Source of the DNA: Bacillota bacterium
Lineage (GTDB): Bacteria > Bacillota > Clostridia > Acetivibrionales > DTU013
DNA: 64,000 bases
Reading direction: 5' to 3'
Assembly (NCBI GenBank): GCA_023411575.1
Contig: JAEYOP010000008.1
Location: forward strand, 17,639 to 81,638
Positions within the stretch are counted from its first letter, which is position 1. Each line of letters starts with the position of its first letter. The notes beneath the pieces are model-generated. The model had not been told where the DNA came from, ran no database searches, and was given only the letters and a program-made list of their open reading frames with translations. Positions 17,201-25,514 of this stretch are shown here, piece by piece. The position numbers and the translations under genes are program-made.

Positions 17201-18557
17201 GATGATCATACAATTGCAAGCGATACTGCTCAATTATGGTATTTGCATAAATACACAGGACGTCTATCAATATCAGACCATTAAAGAGTTGTCCGACATG
17301 ATCCGATTAAAAGACAATGCGGATAAAAAAATTGAAACTTTGGTTAACGTTCGGGATACCAACATCCTAGATGATCAGGAAATCAGGTATGTACGTTTTG
17401 AGAATATTCTGCTCACAGGCTCGACGGGATTTCTGGGAATACATATACTGGAATCGGTAATAAGGAACTCTTCAAGTAATGTTTATTGCCTGATAAGAGG
17501 GGAATCATCAATTTCTGTTCAAAACAGACTAAGGAACCGCATGCAGTTTTATGGTATGGACCACCTCGAGAAAGAGATCGACAATCGGATACACATTATA
17601 AATGGTGATATTTCTGAATCAAATCTTGGGTTGCATAGTGAGATGTACTCCAAAATGCTTAGTAAGATTGACCTTGTGCTGAACTGTGCTGCTTTAGTTA
17701 AACACTATGGCTTTTATAATGAATTTTATAAAACAAATGTTGCAGGAACCAAAAATATTATTAACTTCTGTATGAAAGGCAATATCGTTCTGCATCAAAT
17801 ATCAACAATCAATATTTCGGGTAACTATCTGGTTGACAATGGATGTAAAATTGAGGGATTTTCTGAAAACGATTCTTATGTCGGACAGTCTTATAAGGAT
17901 AATGTATATGTTCGAAGTAAATTTGAGGCAGAGCAGATCATATTTAAAAAGGTTGAAAAGGGACTACGGGCGGCAATTCACAGAGTTGGTATATTGACCG
18001 GCAGGTCATCCGACGGTATGTTCCAAAAAAATATTGAGGACAGCGGTTTTTACCGTAGAATAAAATCAATCATTGCTTATGGGATGGTTCCAAGTTCTGT
18101 TTCCAAGCAAAGAATTGAATTTACACCGGTAGATTATTGTGGAAATGCAATACGGAAGTTGTTATCAGTGGAAATTCAGAAGTGCAGGATATATCATATA
18201 TACAACCATAACCTGTTTACAATAGGCAAATTTGTAGAGGCAATCAATAAAAGAGGCTTTCGAGTGGTATTCACGCATGATGATAATTTCATGAAAAGCA
18301 TTTCGAGCATTATCGAAATAGAAGGGAACCAGGTCTTAGAGGGAATTTCGAACGATATGAAAAGTAATAAATTGCAATATGAGTCCCAGTTTTATATTGA
18401 CTCCACACAAACATTATCTGCTTTGAAAAATTTGGATTTTTTCTGGCCTAATATTGATCAGACATATATCGATAAATTAATCCACTATATGATACGTAGT
18501 GGCTTCCTAGATAATATTAAGGAGACGATCTATGACCAGGAAGAGCAAATGGTTTAG
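14226..18557 (+). CDS. single-module non-ribosomal peptide synthetase, C-A-T-R
   Basis: A 1443-residue synthetase. An N-terminal condensation domain (about 5-440) has an intact HHLVCDG at residues 136-142. An adenylation domain (about 460-960) has the core motif YTSGSTGKPKG near 602-612 and GPTETTVWS. A thiolation domain has GGDSL with the phosphopantetheine serine at 991. A C-terminal thioester-reductase domain (about 1060-1440) has the nucleotide motif GSTGFLG at 1065-1071 and an SDR-type YVRSK. The specificity residues I read by hand alignment to GrsA are D-I-L-Q-L-G-V-V-W-K, close to the glycine code. Inference: an acyl group is condensed onto glycine and released reductively as an aldehyde or alcohol. 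Start TTG 14226 follows GAGGTG by six bases. The gene is AT-rich, unlike its flanks. It overlaps the kinase gene by 26 bases. No phosphopantetheinyl transferase is present in the window. Confidence 0.93.
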   Translation: MEDNVIYYPLTHPQKGIWYTEKLYPGTSIGNIAATLKLKYKVDYDILAQTINLIIKDNDAFRLRFIERNGEPLQYISEYEYRKIDFFDFSNTGIEALYNWDSKHVQTPFPLVDSDLIYFAILKINENEFGVYSKMHHLVCDGWTMVQLGNLIQNYYYRIQNGQEIVKKESYISFMKGEEQYLKSERFQKDKIYWESKFDSVFELTSLKNSIYRKDIKAKRKTFVIPNKFSLKIRNYCKENNASIFSLFVAALCMYINRVTSKEDIIIGVPVLNRTNSQEKNTSGMFVSTIPLRAYVRDEMTFGEFSSDITNQWYSALRHQRYPFDLIAKKVREYNKSMDKLYDISLSYQNAKLVKDGDVNKEEGRWHFNGYQTESLYIHVNDREDDGNIILDLDYHSDLFNAKEVEFIYDHIIRLLWHALDNPKRQIGFIEMISEREKQKILFDFNNTSAEYNSGKTIQELFEEQVVKTPDKTALIFEDQSITYSELNRKANDLALYLRRIGAKQNTIIGIVIRRSLEMFISILAVLKSGGAYLPIDPEYPENRIYDMLSDSNAAIILTGKLRLKVPPNIKTIINVFDFEFSGRNHSNPSITNKSKDAAYLIYTSGSTGKPKGVVIEHKSVVNFIDGMAKIIDFSSDKTILSLTTVCFDIFVLESLLPLARGMKIVIANEQQQKIPKLLCEIIEKNNVNVLQITPSRLQLLLVSLPPNHYFTSLTDILVGGETFPEAILGRILSLSGANLYNVYGPTETTVWSTVKKITDKGTINIGRPIQNTKVYILDKNLNIVPIGIPGEMYIGGDGVARGYHNRSELNKLKFIDNPFVKNEKIYRTGDLARFYPQGEIQHMGRIDNQIKINGFRIELGEIEQRILAYKNVKEAAVTNKFRKNGKAYLCAYVVSDKELDFSDLKSHLLMELPYYMIPTSFVRLDSIPTTPNGKIDRNSLPEANDETGLKTKSKVSRNDVDKKLINAWSKVFKDENVDINDNFFDMGGDSLMIIQLQAILLNYGICINTQDVYQYQTIKELSDMIRLKDNADKKIETLVNVRDTNILDDQEIRYVRFENILLTGSTGFLGIHILESVIRNSSSNVYCLIRGESSISVQNRLRNRMQFYGMDHLEKEIDNRIHIINGDISESNLGLHSEMYSKMLSKIDLVLNCAALVKHYGFYNEFYKTNVAGTKNIINFCMKGNIVLHQISTINISGNYLVDNGCKIEGFSENDSYVGQSYKDNVYVRSKFEAEQIIFKKVEKGLRAAIHRVGILTGRSSDGMFQKNIEDSGFYRRIKSIIAYGMVPSSVSKQRIEFTPVDYCGNAIRKLLSVEIQKCRIYHIYNHNLFTIGKFVEAINKRGFRVVFTHDDNFMKSISSIIEIEGNQVLEGISNDMKSNKLQYESQFYIDSTQTLSALKNLDFFWPNIDQTYIDKLIHYMIRSGFLDNIKETIYDQEEQMV

Positions 18558-20586
18558 TGCCGTTGCTAACTTTTTCGAAAAGCATATTAGTTTACGAATT
18601 ATTTTTGTATACAATGCTGTATTGGCAGTCGCATTACTCATTGCTTATTTGTTGATCCCTGTTTTGTTCAATTACCCTCCTGGTGCAATCAATACAAAAT
18701 TTGATATTGAAGTTTCCTACATATCTTATCTGGCACAATTCAGTATAATAACATTATTAATAGTAAGTGTCGGTTTTGTGTTGTTGAAGTGGCTGCTATC
18801 CGGAATAAACGATTGGGAAAAGTATGTTAACGATGAATCGGATGAAGGCATTCAGGAACTGAAAAAAATTAGGATAAAATGCTTAAATGCCCCCTATATT
18901 ATTTATATCAGCCAGATCAGTATCGGGTTGGCAGCAATTATAATTATTCTGTTGTTTACGGGTAGCCACCCGGCAACAATGATATACAAAGTATTGATAC
19001 TGGTATTTTCTTTCGCTACTTTGATTGCGTTGGTTTCTTTCATTATCTCAAGAAGGATATTTACCAAAATACTTCTTAATACGGCGAAAAACATGAAACT
19101 GGATGGATTTAGGCTCGGCCTTTCGGGTCAGATATTTCTTGAAATGTTGCCAATCATAATTACATCCATTTTATTTACATCCCTTGTGGGATACTCAAGG
19201 ATTATAAATGAAAAATCAGGAGTTATTTTTAATCAATATAGCGTATTACTAAATCAATACTTTCATAAGGACAAAATTTATGATGATAAAGTACTGAAAG
19301 AAGAGTTTGAGAAATTTCAGTTATTTGATAAAGTAAACGACAGCAGATTTATCATTACTCCAGAACTGAAGGTAATTAACCTGGATAACGGCAAACTAAA
19401 TGCTTTCTTTGTTAAGTATGCTTCGGAATTGGCAGGCAATTATGATGGTAGAGTGTACGAAGGATATGCCTTGGATGTACAAGGTGCCTCGGTAAAAGTG
19501 AAGGGAGTCAATGGAGAGTACATTGTTGGGGTAAAATTCAATATTTCGTCTGCCCAGACAATTTCATACTTTGTATGGAGTTTCTTTGTTATACTGCTGA
19601 TTATTGCATTTGTTCTACGCAACATAACAAATGAATTGTCTGGAGATATCTCCAGGGTTGCTCAAAGTCTGATGGAAATAGCTAATGGAAACGGTAACGA
19701 AACAAATGTTAATTTGCCGGTTATTTCTAATAATGAAATCGGCGATCTTGTTTTGGCATTTAACAAGATACAGCAAAGAGAAATTGACAATGTAAAATCT
19801 CTCAAGGAAAACCAGGCGATCCTCCTGGAGCAGGAGCGACTGGCGTCGCTGGGGCAGTTGATCGGTGGGATCGCGCACAACCTGAAGACGCCGATCATGT
19901 CCATATCAGGCGGCATCGAGGCGCTCAAAGACCTTGCTTACGAGTACCGGGATTCCATTGATGATAAGAGCGTTACAGAGCAGGACCATAAGGAGATTGC
20001 CAAGGAGATGCTGTCCTGGCTGGACAAAATGAGGCCTTACTGTTCGTATATGTCGGATGTGATTTCGGCAGTTAAAGGGCAGGCGGTCCAGATGAATGCT
20101 TCAACTACGGTTAAATTTACGGTGGATGAGCTTTTGAAGAGGGTTGATCTGCTGTTGAAGCATGAGTTAAAAAAATACCATTGCGTTCTTAAAATGAACG
20201 CTCAAATCGACTTGAGCACCGAAATAAAAGGAGAGGTTAACAATTTGGTGCAAGTGTTCGATAATATTATTATCAATGCCATGCAATCCTATGACGGCCA
20301 GATGGGCACCATTGATCTGAATGTCGTCAGAAGCGGCGACAATGTGGAGTTCACATTCCGGGATTATGGCAAGGGCATTCCGAAGCAAGTGGCGGAAAAG
20401 CTGTTTAAGGAAATGATCACCACGAAGGGGAAAAACGGTACCGGCCTGGGTCTCTATATGTCCTACTCAACCATTAAAGGGCGCTTTGGCGGCAATATGT
20501 CCTTTACATCAAGGGAAGGCGGTGGAACAACCTTTTTCATATCGATACCATGTATAAGATACGGCAATCAGGAGGCACAACTATGA
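18532..20586 (+). CDS. membrane sensor histidine kinase coupled to the NRPS
   Basis: A 684-residue kinase. Five hydrophobic helices (about 22-46, 66-88, 122-145, 150-172, 200-220) precede an extracytoplasmic region of about 125 residues. A sixth helix (about 348-368) and a HAMP-like linker follow. The dimerisation domain has the phospho-acceptor His449 in GGIAHNLKTP. The ATPase domain has an N-box near NNLVQVFDNIIINA, DYGKGIP and GTGLGL. AAGGAG precedes the ATG, which lies inside the end of the NRPS gene, and its own stop overlaps the regulator start as ATGA. The first 1270 bases are AT-rich and the kinase core begins abruptly GC-rich at about 19,800, so the gene looks mosaic. Its ligand is unknown; the NRPS product is a candidate. 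Confidence 0.9.
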   Translation: MTRKSKWFSAVANFFEKHISLRIIFVYNAVLAVALLIAYLLIPVLFNYPPGAINTKFDIEVSYISYLAQFSIITLLIVSVGFVLLKWLLSGINDWEKYVNDESDEGIQELKKIRIKCLNAPYIIYISQISIGLAAIIIILLFTGSHPATMIYKVLILVFSFATLIALVSFIISRRIFTKILLNTAKNMKLDGFRLGLSGQIFLEMLPIIITSILFTSLVGYSRIINEKSGVIFNQYSVLLNQYFHKDKIYDDKVLKEEFEKFQLFDKVNDSRFIITPELKVINLDNGKLNAFFVKYASELAGNYDGRVYEGYALDVQGASVKVKGVNGEYIVGVKFNISSAQTISYFVWSFFVILLIIAFVLRNITNELSGDISRVAQSLMEIANGNGNETNVNLPVISNNEIGDLVLAFNKIQQREIDNVKSLKENQAILLEQERLASLGQLIGGIAHNLKTPIMSISGGIEALKDLAYEYRDSIDDKSVTEQDHKEIAKEMLSWLDKMRPYCSYMSDVISAVKGQAVQMNASTTVKFTVDELLKRVDLLLKHELKKYHCVLKMNAQIDLSTEIKGEVNNLVQVFDNIIINAMQSYDGQMGTIDLNVVRSGDNVEFTFRDYGKGIPKQVAEKLFKEMITTKGKNGTGLGLYMSYSTIKGRFGGNMSFTSREGGGTTFFISIPCIRYGNQEAQL

Positions 20587-22091
20587 GAAAGAAAGCTTTG
20601 AACTCATCATCGAAGTACAAGATACTGGTGGTAGACGATGAAATAGGCATTATCGATTCACTTTCCGTCGTTTTAAAACGCAGCGGCTATCATTTCACGG
20701 GAATCATCGATCCGCTGGAAGCGGTTGAAAGGGTGAGGTCGGAGCATTTTGACCTCATGATCCTCGATTTTCTGATGTATCCGATCCACGGCGACAAGGT
20801 AGTAGAGACGATCCGGGAATTCAATAGCGAGCTGTACATATTGCTTTTAACGGGCCACAAGGACCTCGCTCCGCCGCTGGAGACGATCCGTGCGCTTGAC
20901 ATACAGGGGTACTGTGAAAAAAGCGACCGTTTCGATCAGTTGTTGCTGCTGGTGGAATCCGGCATCAAATCGATTTCCCAGATGAGGACGATCAAAAAGT
21001 TCCGGGATGGGTTGAACGAGATTCTTCAGGCCGTGCCGAAGATTTATTCACTGCAGCCGATCGACATAATACTGGAGGACATCCTTACCGAAATCATGCC
21101 TTTGGTGGACAGCGAAAACGCCTTTATCCTGGTGGATGACACCACCGATATTATTGCAGGCAACAAAAGCATCTTCAAAGGGATCGGCAAATACAAGGCC
21201 GAGATCAATACCTTCATGGAGATGCTCAGCCCAAGCTTGATGGAGCATATCGGCTTTGCCAGGATAACGAGGCAGGTGGTGAAACCGGAGCAGGGAGTAA
21301 TCCTGCCGCTGATCAATGAGTTCCAGCAGGCGATCGGGGTTATCTTTGTTGAAACCAGCAGCTTCGAGGACGGCCTGAAGCTCCTGGAGATTTATTCAAA
21401 TCAGGCGGCGTCCTCCATTAACAACGCGTTTCTGCATTCGCTGGTCAATATGAAGAATGACGAACTGAATAAAACTTACGACCAGCTGAAGCTCCGGTAT
21501 ATGGATACGATAGAGGCTCTCCGGCAGGCTGTTGACGCAAAGGATATCTATACCAGGGGTCATTCGGACCGGGTGGCGTATTATTCCGTCCGGATCGGGG
21601 AAGAAATCGGGCTGGTTCCGCAGGAACTGGAAACGCTCCGGATCAGCGGCATTTTCCATGATGTAGGGAAGATCGGCACGGCCGACGATATTCTGCTGAA
21701 AACCGACAGGCTGAATGACCGGGAGCTCCAGGAAATTCAGAAGCATCCTATAAAGGGGGCCAGGATCTTGTCCGCCGTATCCATGTTCAAGGATGTGGTG
21801 CCGGTGGTCAAATGCCACCATGAGCGGCTGGATGGAACCGGATATCCCGAAGGGCTGAAAAAAGACGCCATACCGCTGATGGCCAGGATTATTTCCGTTG
21901 CGGACGCGTTTGACGCGATGATGTCGGACCGGCTTTACCGGTCCAAGCTGAACCTGGAAGAGGCGAAGCAGCAGTTGATCAGCGGGGCGGGGACCCAGTT
22001 CGACGGCGAAATCGTGGACGTTTTCATCAAGCTGATCGACGGGACGGGGTATGGAGAAATGCTGAAGGAAACGGCGGCCACGTACGAATGA
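20583..22091 (+). CDS. response regulator with HD-GYP c-di-GMP phosphodiesterase output
   Basis: A 502-residue regulator. The receiver domain (about 10-130) has the phosphorylatable Asp62 in LMILDFLMYP. A GAF-like domain (about 155-300) and a short coiled linker follow. The HD-GYP domain (about 310-490) has H359-D360 in FHDVGKIG and HHERLDGTGYP with G420-Y421-P422, so the metal site and the GYP loop look intact. HD-GYP proteins hydrolyse cyclic di-GMP. AGGAGG precedes the ATG at 20583; the four-base ATGA overlap with the kinase stop indicates translational coupling and a cognate pair. Composition here is GC-rich like the core genome. Confidence 0.93.
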   Translation: MRKKALNSSSKYKILVVDDEIGIIDSLSVVLKRSGYHFTGIIDPLEAVERVRSEHFDLMILDFLMYPIHGDKVVETIREFNSELYILLLTGHKDLAPPLETIRALDIQGYCEKSDRFDQLLLLVESGIKSISQMRTIKKFRDGLNEILQAVPKIYSLQPIDIILEDILTEIMPLVDSENAFILVDDTTDIIAGNKSIFKGIGKYKAEINTFMEMLSPSLMEHIGFARITRQVVKPEQGVILPLINEFQQAIGVIFVETSSFEDGLKLLEIYSNQAASSINNAFLHSLVNMKNDELNKTYDQLKLRYMDTIEALRQAVDAKDIYTRGHSDRVAYYSVRIGEEIGLVPQELETLRISGIFHDVGKIGTADDILLKTDRLNDRELQEIQKHPIKGARILSAVSMFKDVVPVVKCHHERLDGTGYPEGLKKDAIPLMARIISVADAFDAMMSDRLYRSKLNLEEAKQQLISGAGTQFDGEIVDVFIKLIDGTGYGEMLKETAATYE

Positions 22092-22141
22092 TTTTATGTA
22101 AAGGAAACGGCGGATTCTTTTGAAAGAGTGGGTTGTAAACC

Positions 22142-22180
22142 GGCTCCGTGTGCATTTTCAGCACTCGGGGCCATGTTTTT
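22142..22180 (+). terminator. intrinsic terminator after the HD-GYP gene
   Basis: The imperfect inverted repeat GGCTCCGTGTGC / GCACTCGGGGCC (22142-22172) is followed after ATG by TTTTT. It separates the two-component genes from the typA promoter. Confidence 0.65.
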
Positions 22181-22189
22181 GCGCAGAGG

Positions 22190-22218
22190 TTGACAATATT
22201 TATTGTATACTTTAAACT
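22190..22218 (+). promoter_or_regulatory. sigma-A promoter for typA
   Basis: A perfect TTGACA (22190-22195), a 17-base spacer and TAAACT (22213-22218, four of six) lie about 125 bases upstream of typA and just after a terminator. Confidence 0.6.
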
Positions 22219-22343
22219 TGTTGTATTCGGGCAGCTTTGCCAGTTCATACTAAAGAGTATGACAGAGTATGACGGATGAAACATTATTCTGTAATTTACC
22301 GTCCAATAGTTGGCGGATTCAGGGAGACTGGAAGGGGAACATA

Positions 22344-24164
22344 GTGGGTAACAAGAGGGAAGAGATCAGAAACATAGCAATTATTGCGCACGTCGATCAC
22401 GGAAAGACGACACTGGTAGACGGAATGCTGCGTCAGAGCGGCATATTCAGAGAGAACGAACAGGTCCAGGAAAGGGTCATGGACTCGAACGACCTTGAAA
22501 GGGAACGCGGGATCACGATCCTTGCGAAGAATACCGCCGTCAATTATAAAGGAATAAAGATCAATATCGTGGACACCCCGGGCCATGCCGATTTCGGCGG
22601 CGAAGTGGAGCGGGTCCTGAAGATGGTGGATGGCGTTTTGCTGCTGGTGGATGCCTTTGAAGGGCCGATGCCGCAGACGCGGTTTGTTTTGAGAAAGGCG
22701 CTGCAGTTGAATTTAAAGCCCATCGTCGTGGTGAACAAGATCGACCGGCCGGAGGCAAGGCCCATAGAGGTCGTTGACGAAGTACTGGAGCTTTTTATTG
22801 AGCTTGGGGCGGATGACGACCAGTTGGAATTCCCGGTGGTATATGCGTCCTCCAGGGAAGGATATGCCATTTTGGAGCTGGAGGATGAAAGAGCCGGTCT
22901 GGAGCCGCTGCTCAGCACGATCGTAAAGAATGTGCCGGCGCCGGTGGGCGAGTTGGATAAACCCTTGCAGTTGCTGGTTTCCAACATTGATTATGACGAA
23001 TATGTGGGCAGGATCGCCATCGGCAGGATCGACCGGGGCAGGATCAAATCCGGCCAGCAGAGTATCGTATGCAGGAAGGACGGAACGACGCAGCAGGGCA
23101 AGGTGAGCAGGCTGTATACGTTCGAGGGACTGAAACGGGCGGAGACGTCGGAAGCGGCCCTCGGTGACATAGTAGCCGTTTCCGGCCTCGGGGAAATCAA
23201 CATCGGCGAGACGATCTGCGATGTGGATGCTCCGGAGCCATTGCCTTTCGTCAATATCGACGAACCGACGATCAATATGACGTTCAGTGTCAACAACAGC
23301 CCGTTTGCGGGCAGGGAAGGCACTTACGTGACTTCGAGGCACCTGCGCGACCGGCTGTTCAAGGAGCTTGAAACAAACGTCAGCATGCGCATAGAAGAAA
23401 CGGAGACGCCGGACGCCTTTAAAGTTTCGGGCAGGGGAGAATTGCATCTATCCATCCTGATTGAAACGATGAGAAGGCAGGGTTACGAATTCCAGGTTTC
23501 AAAGCCCAAGGTTATTTTGAAGGAAATCGACGGCGTGGAATATGAGCCGGTCGAATTGCTGATGATCGACGTCCCGGAAGAGTTCATGGGCGTTGTTATG
23601 GAAAAGCTGGGCGTCCGCAAAGCGGAAATGGTCAATATGCATTCCGCCACGGAAGGGTATATGAGGCTGGAGTTCAAGATCCCGGCCCGCGGCCTGATCG
23701 GCTATCGTTCCGAATTTTTGACGGATACCAAGGGAAATGGTATAATGAACCATATATTCCATGGACATGAACCTTACAAGGGGGAAATATCCAGCCGTGC
23801 AAGAGGCGCGCTGGTGGCCTGGGAGGATGGCGAAGCGGTCACGTACGGCCTGTATAACGCCCAGGAAAGAGGAATCCTTTTCATCCCTGCCGGAACAAAG
23901 GTTTACGAGGGAATGGTGGTTGGGGAAAATGCCAGGAATGAAGATATCGTTGTAAATGTTTGCAAGAAAAAGCATGTGACGAACATGAGGGCATCCGGCT
24001 CGGATGAGGCCCTCCGGCTCACACCGCCGAGGATATTGAGCCTGGAACAGGCACTGGAGTTTATATCCGATGACGAGTTGGTCGAGATCACGCCCAAGAA
24101 CATCCGTATCCGCAAACGCATTCTGGATTCGGAACAAAGGGCAAAGGTAAGAAGCAAACTCTAA
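22344..24164 (+). CDS. typA: translational GTPase TypA/BipA
   Basis: A 606-residue ribosome-associated GTPase. The G1 motif AHVDHGKT lies near the N-terminus, followed by the ERERGITI switch region, DTPGHADF (G3) and NKIDRPEA (G4). EF-G-like domains and the C-terminal BipA-specific region (GRGELHLSILIETMRRQGYE, later HIFHGHEPYKG) follow. I chose GTG at 22344 (MGNKREEIRN), preceded by AAGGGGA, because it gives the standard ~607-residue length; an upstream ATG at 22269 would add 25 atypical residues. Family roles are in stress, cold growth and large-subunit assembly. Confidence 0.96.
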   Translation: MGNKREEIRNIAIIAHVDHGKTTLVDGMLRQSGIFRENEQVQERVMDSNDLERERGITILAKNTAVNYKGIKINIVDTPGHADFGGEVERVLKMVDGVLLLVDAFEGPMPQTRFVLRKALQLNLKPIVVVNKIDRPEARPIEVVDEVLELFIELGADDDQLEFPVVYASSREGYAILELEDERAGLEPLLSTIVKNVPAPVGELDKPLQLLVSNIDYDEYVGRIAIGRIDRGRIKSGQQSIVCRKDGTTQQGKVSRLYTFEGLKRAETSEAALGDIVAVSGLGEINIGETICDVDAPEPLPFVNIDEPTINMTFSVNNSPFAGREGTYVTSRHLRDRLFKELETNVSMRIEETETPDAFKVSGRGELHLSILIETMRRQGYEFQVSKPKVILKEIDGVEYEPVELLMIDVPEEFMGVVMEKLGVRKAEMVNMHSATEGYMRLEFKIPARGLIGYRSEFLTDTKGNGIMNHIFHGHEPYKGEISSRARGALVAWEDGEAVTYGLYNAQERGILFIPAGTKVYEGMVVGENARNEDIVVNVCKKKHVTNMRASGSDEALRLTPPRILSLEQALEFISDDELVEITPKNIRIRKRILDSEQRAKVRSKL

Positions 24165-24197
24165 TAGTGAACAGTAGTAAAACGGGAAGGTGACGGA

Positions 24198-25325
24198 ATG
24201 GAAAAGCCTGCGGTGCAGAATACAAAAAAGAAAAAACACAAGAAGAAAAAGCGACTTGCGTTCTGGCTTGCGATATTGTTGCTCCTGGCCGGCGTCACCT
24301 TCTTTTGCGCCGTCATTTCTTATAATTATGTCATGAAGAATTATGAGGAGACAAAGGATAAAGAGGCGCTGGTGATTGATCCGAAGGACGGCGAGGAGTT
24401 CGTCATCCAGAGAGGGGCCGGTACCGACGAGATCACCCGGAATCTGAAGGCGCAGGGGTTCATTGAAAATGAGAACGTATTCAAGCTGTTTTCGAAGATA
24501 AACGGATTTGACGGTACATACCAGTCCGGCACCCATATCCTGAAAAAGGATCTGACCAACGACGAGATCATGCGGATTCTTGCCAGTGTTCCGGCCAGCA
24601 GGCAGGTCACCATCCCCGAGGGGAAAACCTTCAAGCAGATCGTGGACATCCTGTTTGACAAGAGCATCATCAAGGATAAGGAGAAGTTTATCAAGGCGGC
24701 AAACACCATGGAATTCGACTATGACTTCCTCAAGGGCATTCCTGCGAGGGATAACAAACTGGAGGGCTACCTGTTTCCCGACACCTATGAGTTCGATATG
24801 AATGCCGGGGAAGACGTTATTCTCAAAAAAATGCTGGACAATTTCGACCTGAAGTTCAAGGCGGACTACAGGGCAAAGATCAAGGACCTCAAAGGGGACA
24901 TGACGCTGGACAAGGTGGTCATTATGGCGTCGATCATCGAAAAGGAAGCAAAGGATCCGGACGACCGTTATCTCATATCAGGGGTGTTGTACAACAGGCT
25001 GACCAGCAAGGACAAAACCCTCCGAAAGCTGCAGGTGGACGCAACGGTTCAATACGTCCTGCTTAAAAAAGCAGGCGCATACAAGGAAAAGCTTACATAC
25101 GACGATCTGAAGATCGACGATCCTTATAATACCTACCTTTACGAAGGGCTTCCCCCGGGACCGATCTGCTGTCCGGGCGAGGCGGCCATCCGGGCGGCTT
25201 TGAATCCGGATACGGAGAAAGGCTACTATTATTACGTAGCCAGAGGCGATGCGGCGGGCAGTCATGAATTCTCCAGGACTTATAAGGAGCATCAGGCGGC
25301 AAAGAAGAAATACGGCTTGAATTAA
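24198..25325 (+). CDS. mltG: endolytic murein transglycosylase MltG (YceG-like)
   Basis: A 375-residue membrane-anchored lytic transglycosylase that cuts nascent glycan strands. A very basic cytoplasmic N-terminus (KKKKHKKKKR) leads into one transmembrane helix (about 18-42). The LysM-like segment and the YceG domain follow, with catalytic Glu248 in ASIIEKEAKD and the conserved YNTYLYEGLPPGPICCPG near the C-terminus. In Bacillus the mltG homologue (yrrL) stands directly upstream of yrrM-N-O, and the same order is seen here with trmR and trhP. Confidence 0.94.
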   Translation: MEKPAVQNTKKKKHKKKKRLAFWLAILLLLAGVTFFCAVISYNYVMKNYEETKDKEALVIDPKDGEEFVIQRGAGTDEITRNLKAQGFIENENVFKLFSKINGFDGTYQSGTHILKKDLTNDEIMRILASVPASRQVTIPEGKTFKQIVDILFDKSIIKDKEKFIKAANTMEFDYDFLKGIPARDNKLEGYLFPDTYEFDMNAGEDVILKKMLDNFDLKFKADYRAKIKDLKGDMTLDKVVIMASIIEKEAKDPDDRYLISGVLYNRLTSKDKTLRKLQVDATVQYVLLKKAGAYKEKLTYDDLKIDDPYNTYLYEGLPPGPICCPGEAAIRAALNPDTEKGYYYYVARGDAAGSHEFSRTYKEHQAAKKKYGLN

Positions 25326-25326
25326 T

Positions 25327-25431
25327 GGGCTGGATCAACGAAGCGAAATGATTCAGTGGGCTGAATCAACGAAGTGAAAGGATTCAGCGGGCTGAATCAA
25401 CGAAGTGAAATGATTCAGCGGGCTGGATCGG
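25327..25431 (+). repeat. 31-bp tandem repeat, three copies plus a partial
   Basis: Units start at 25327, 25358 and 25389, with a partial unit at 25420, all with the same 31-base period and a few substitutions. Each full unit contains inverted arms CTGAATC / GATTCAG (first unit CTGGATC) about 13 bases apart, so each can form a small hairpin. It fills most of the gap between mltG and trmR. No open frame crosses it and it has no spacers, so it is not a CRISPR array. Confidence 0.85.
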
Positions 25432-25514
25432 AAGAAAGGGAATCCCCTTAAAGGAAAATGATTGCGAGGGGCTGCTCCAGTGGCAGCCTCTTTGATTTAC
25501 GAGAGGCAAAGAGA

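Noticed and set aside
25327..25431. Possible CRISPR array
   Set aside because: The 31-base units abut directly with no spacers, and no cas genes are in the window.
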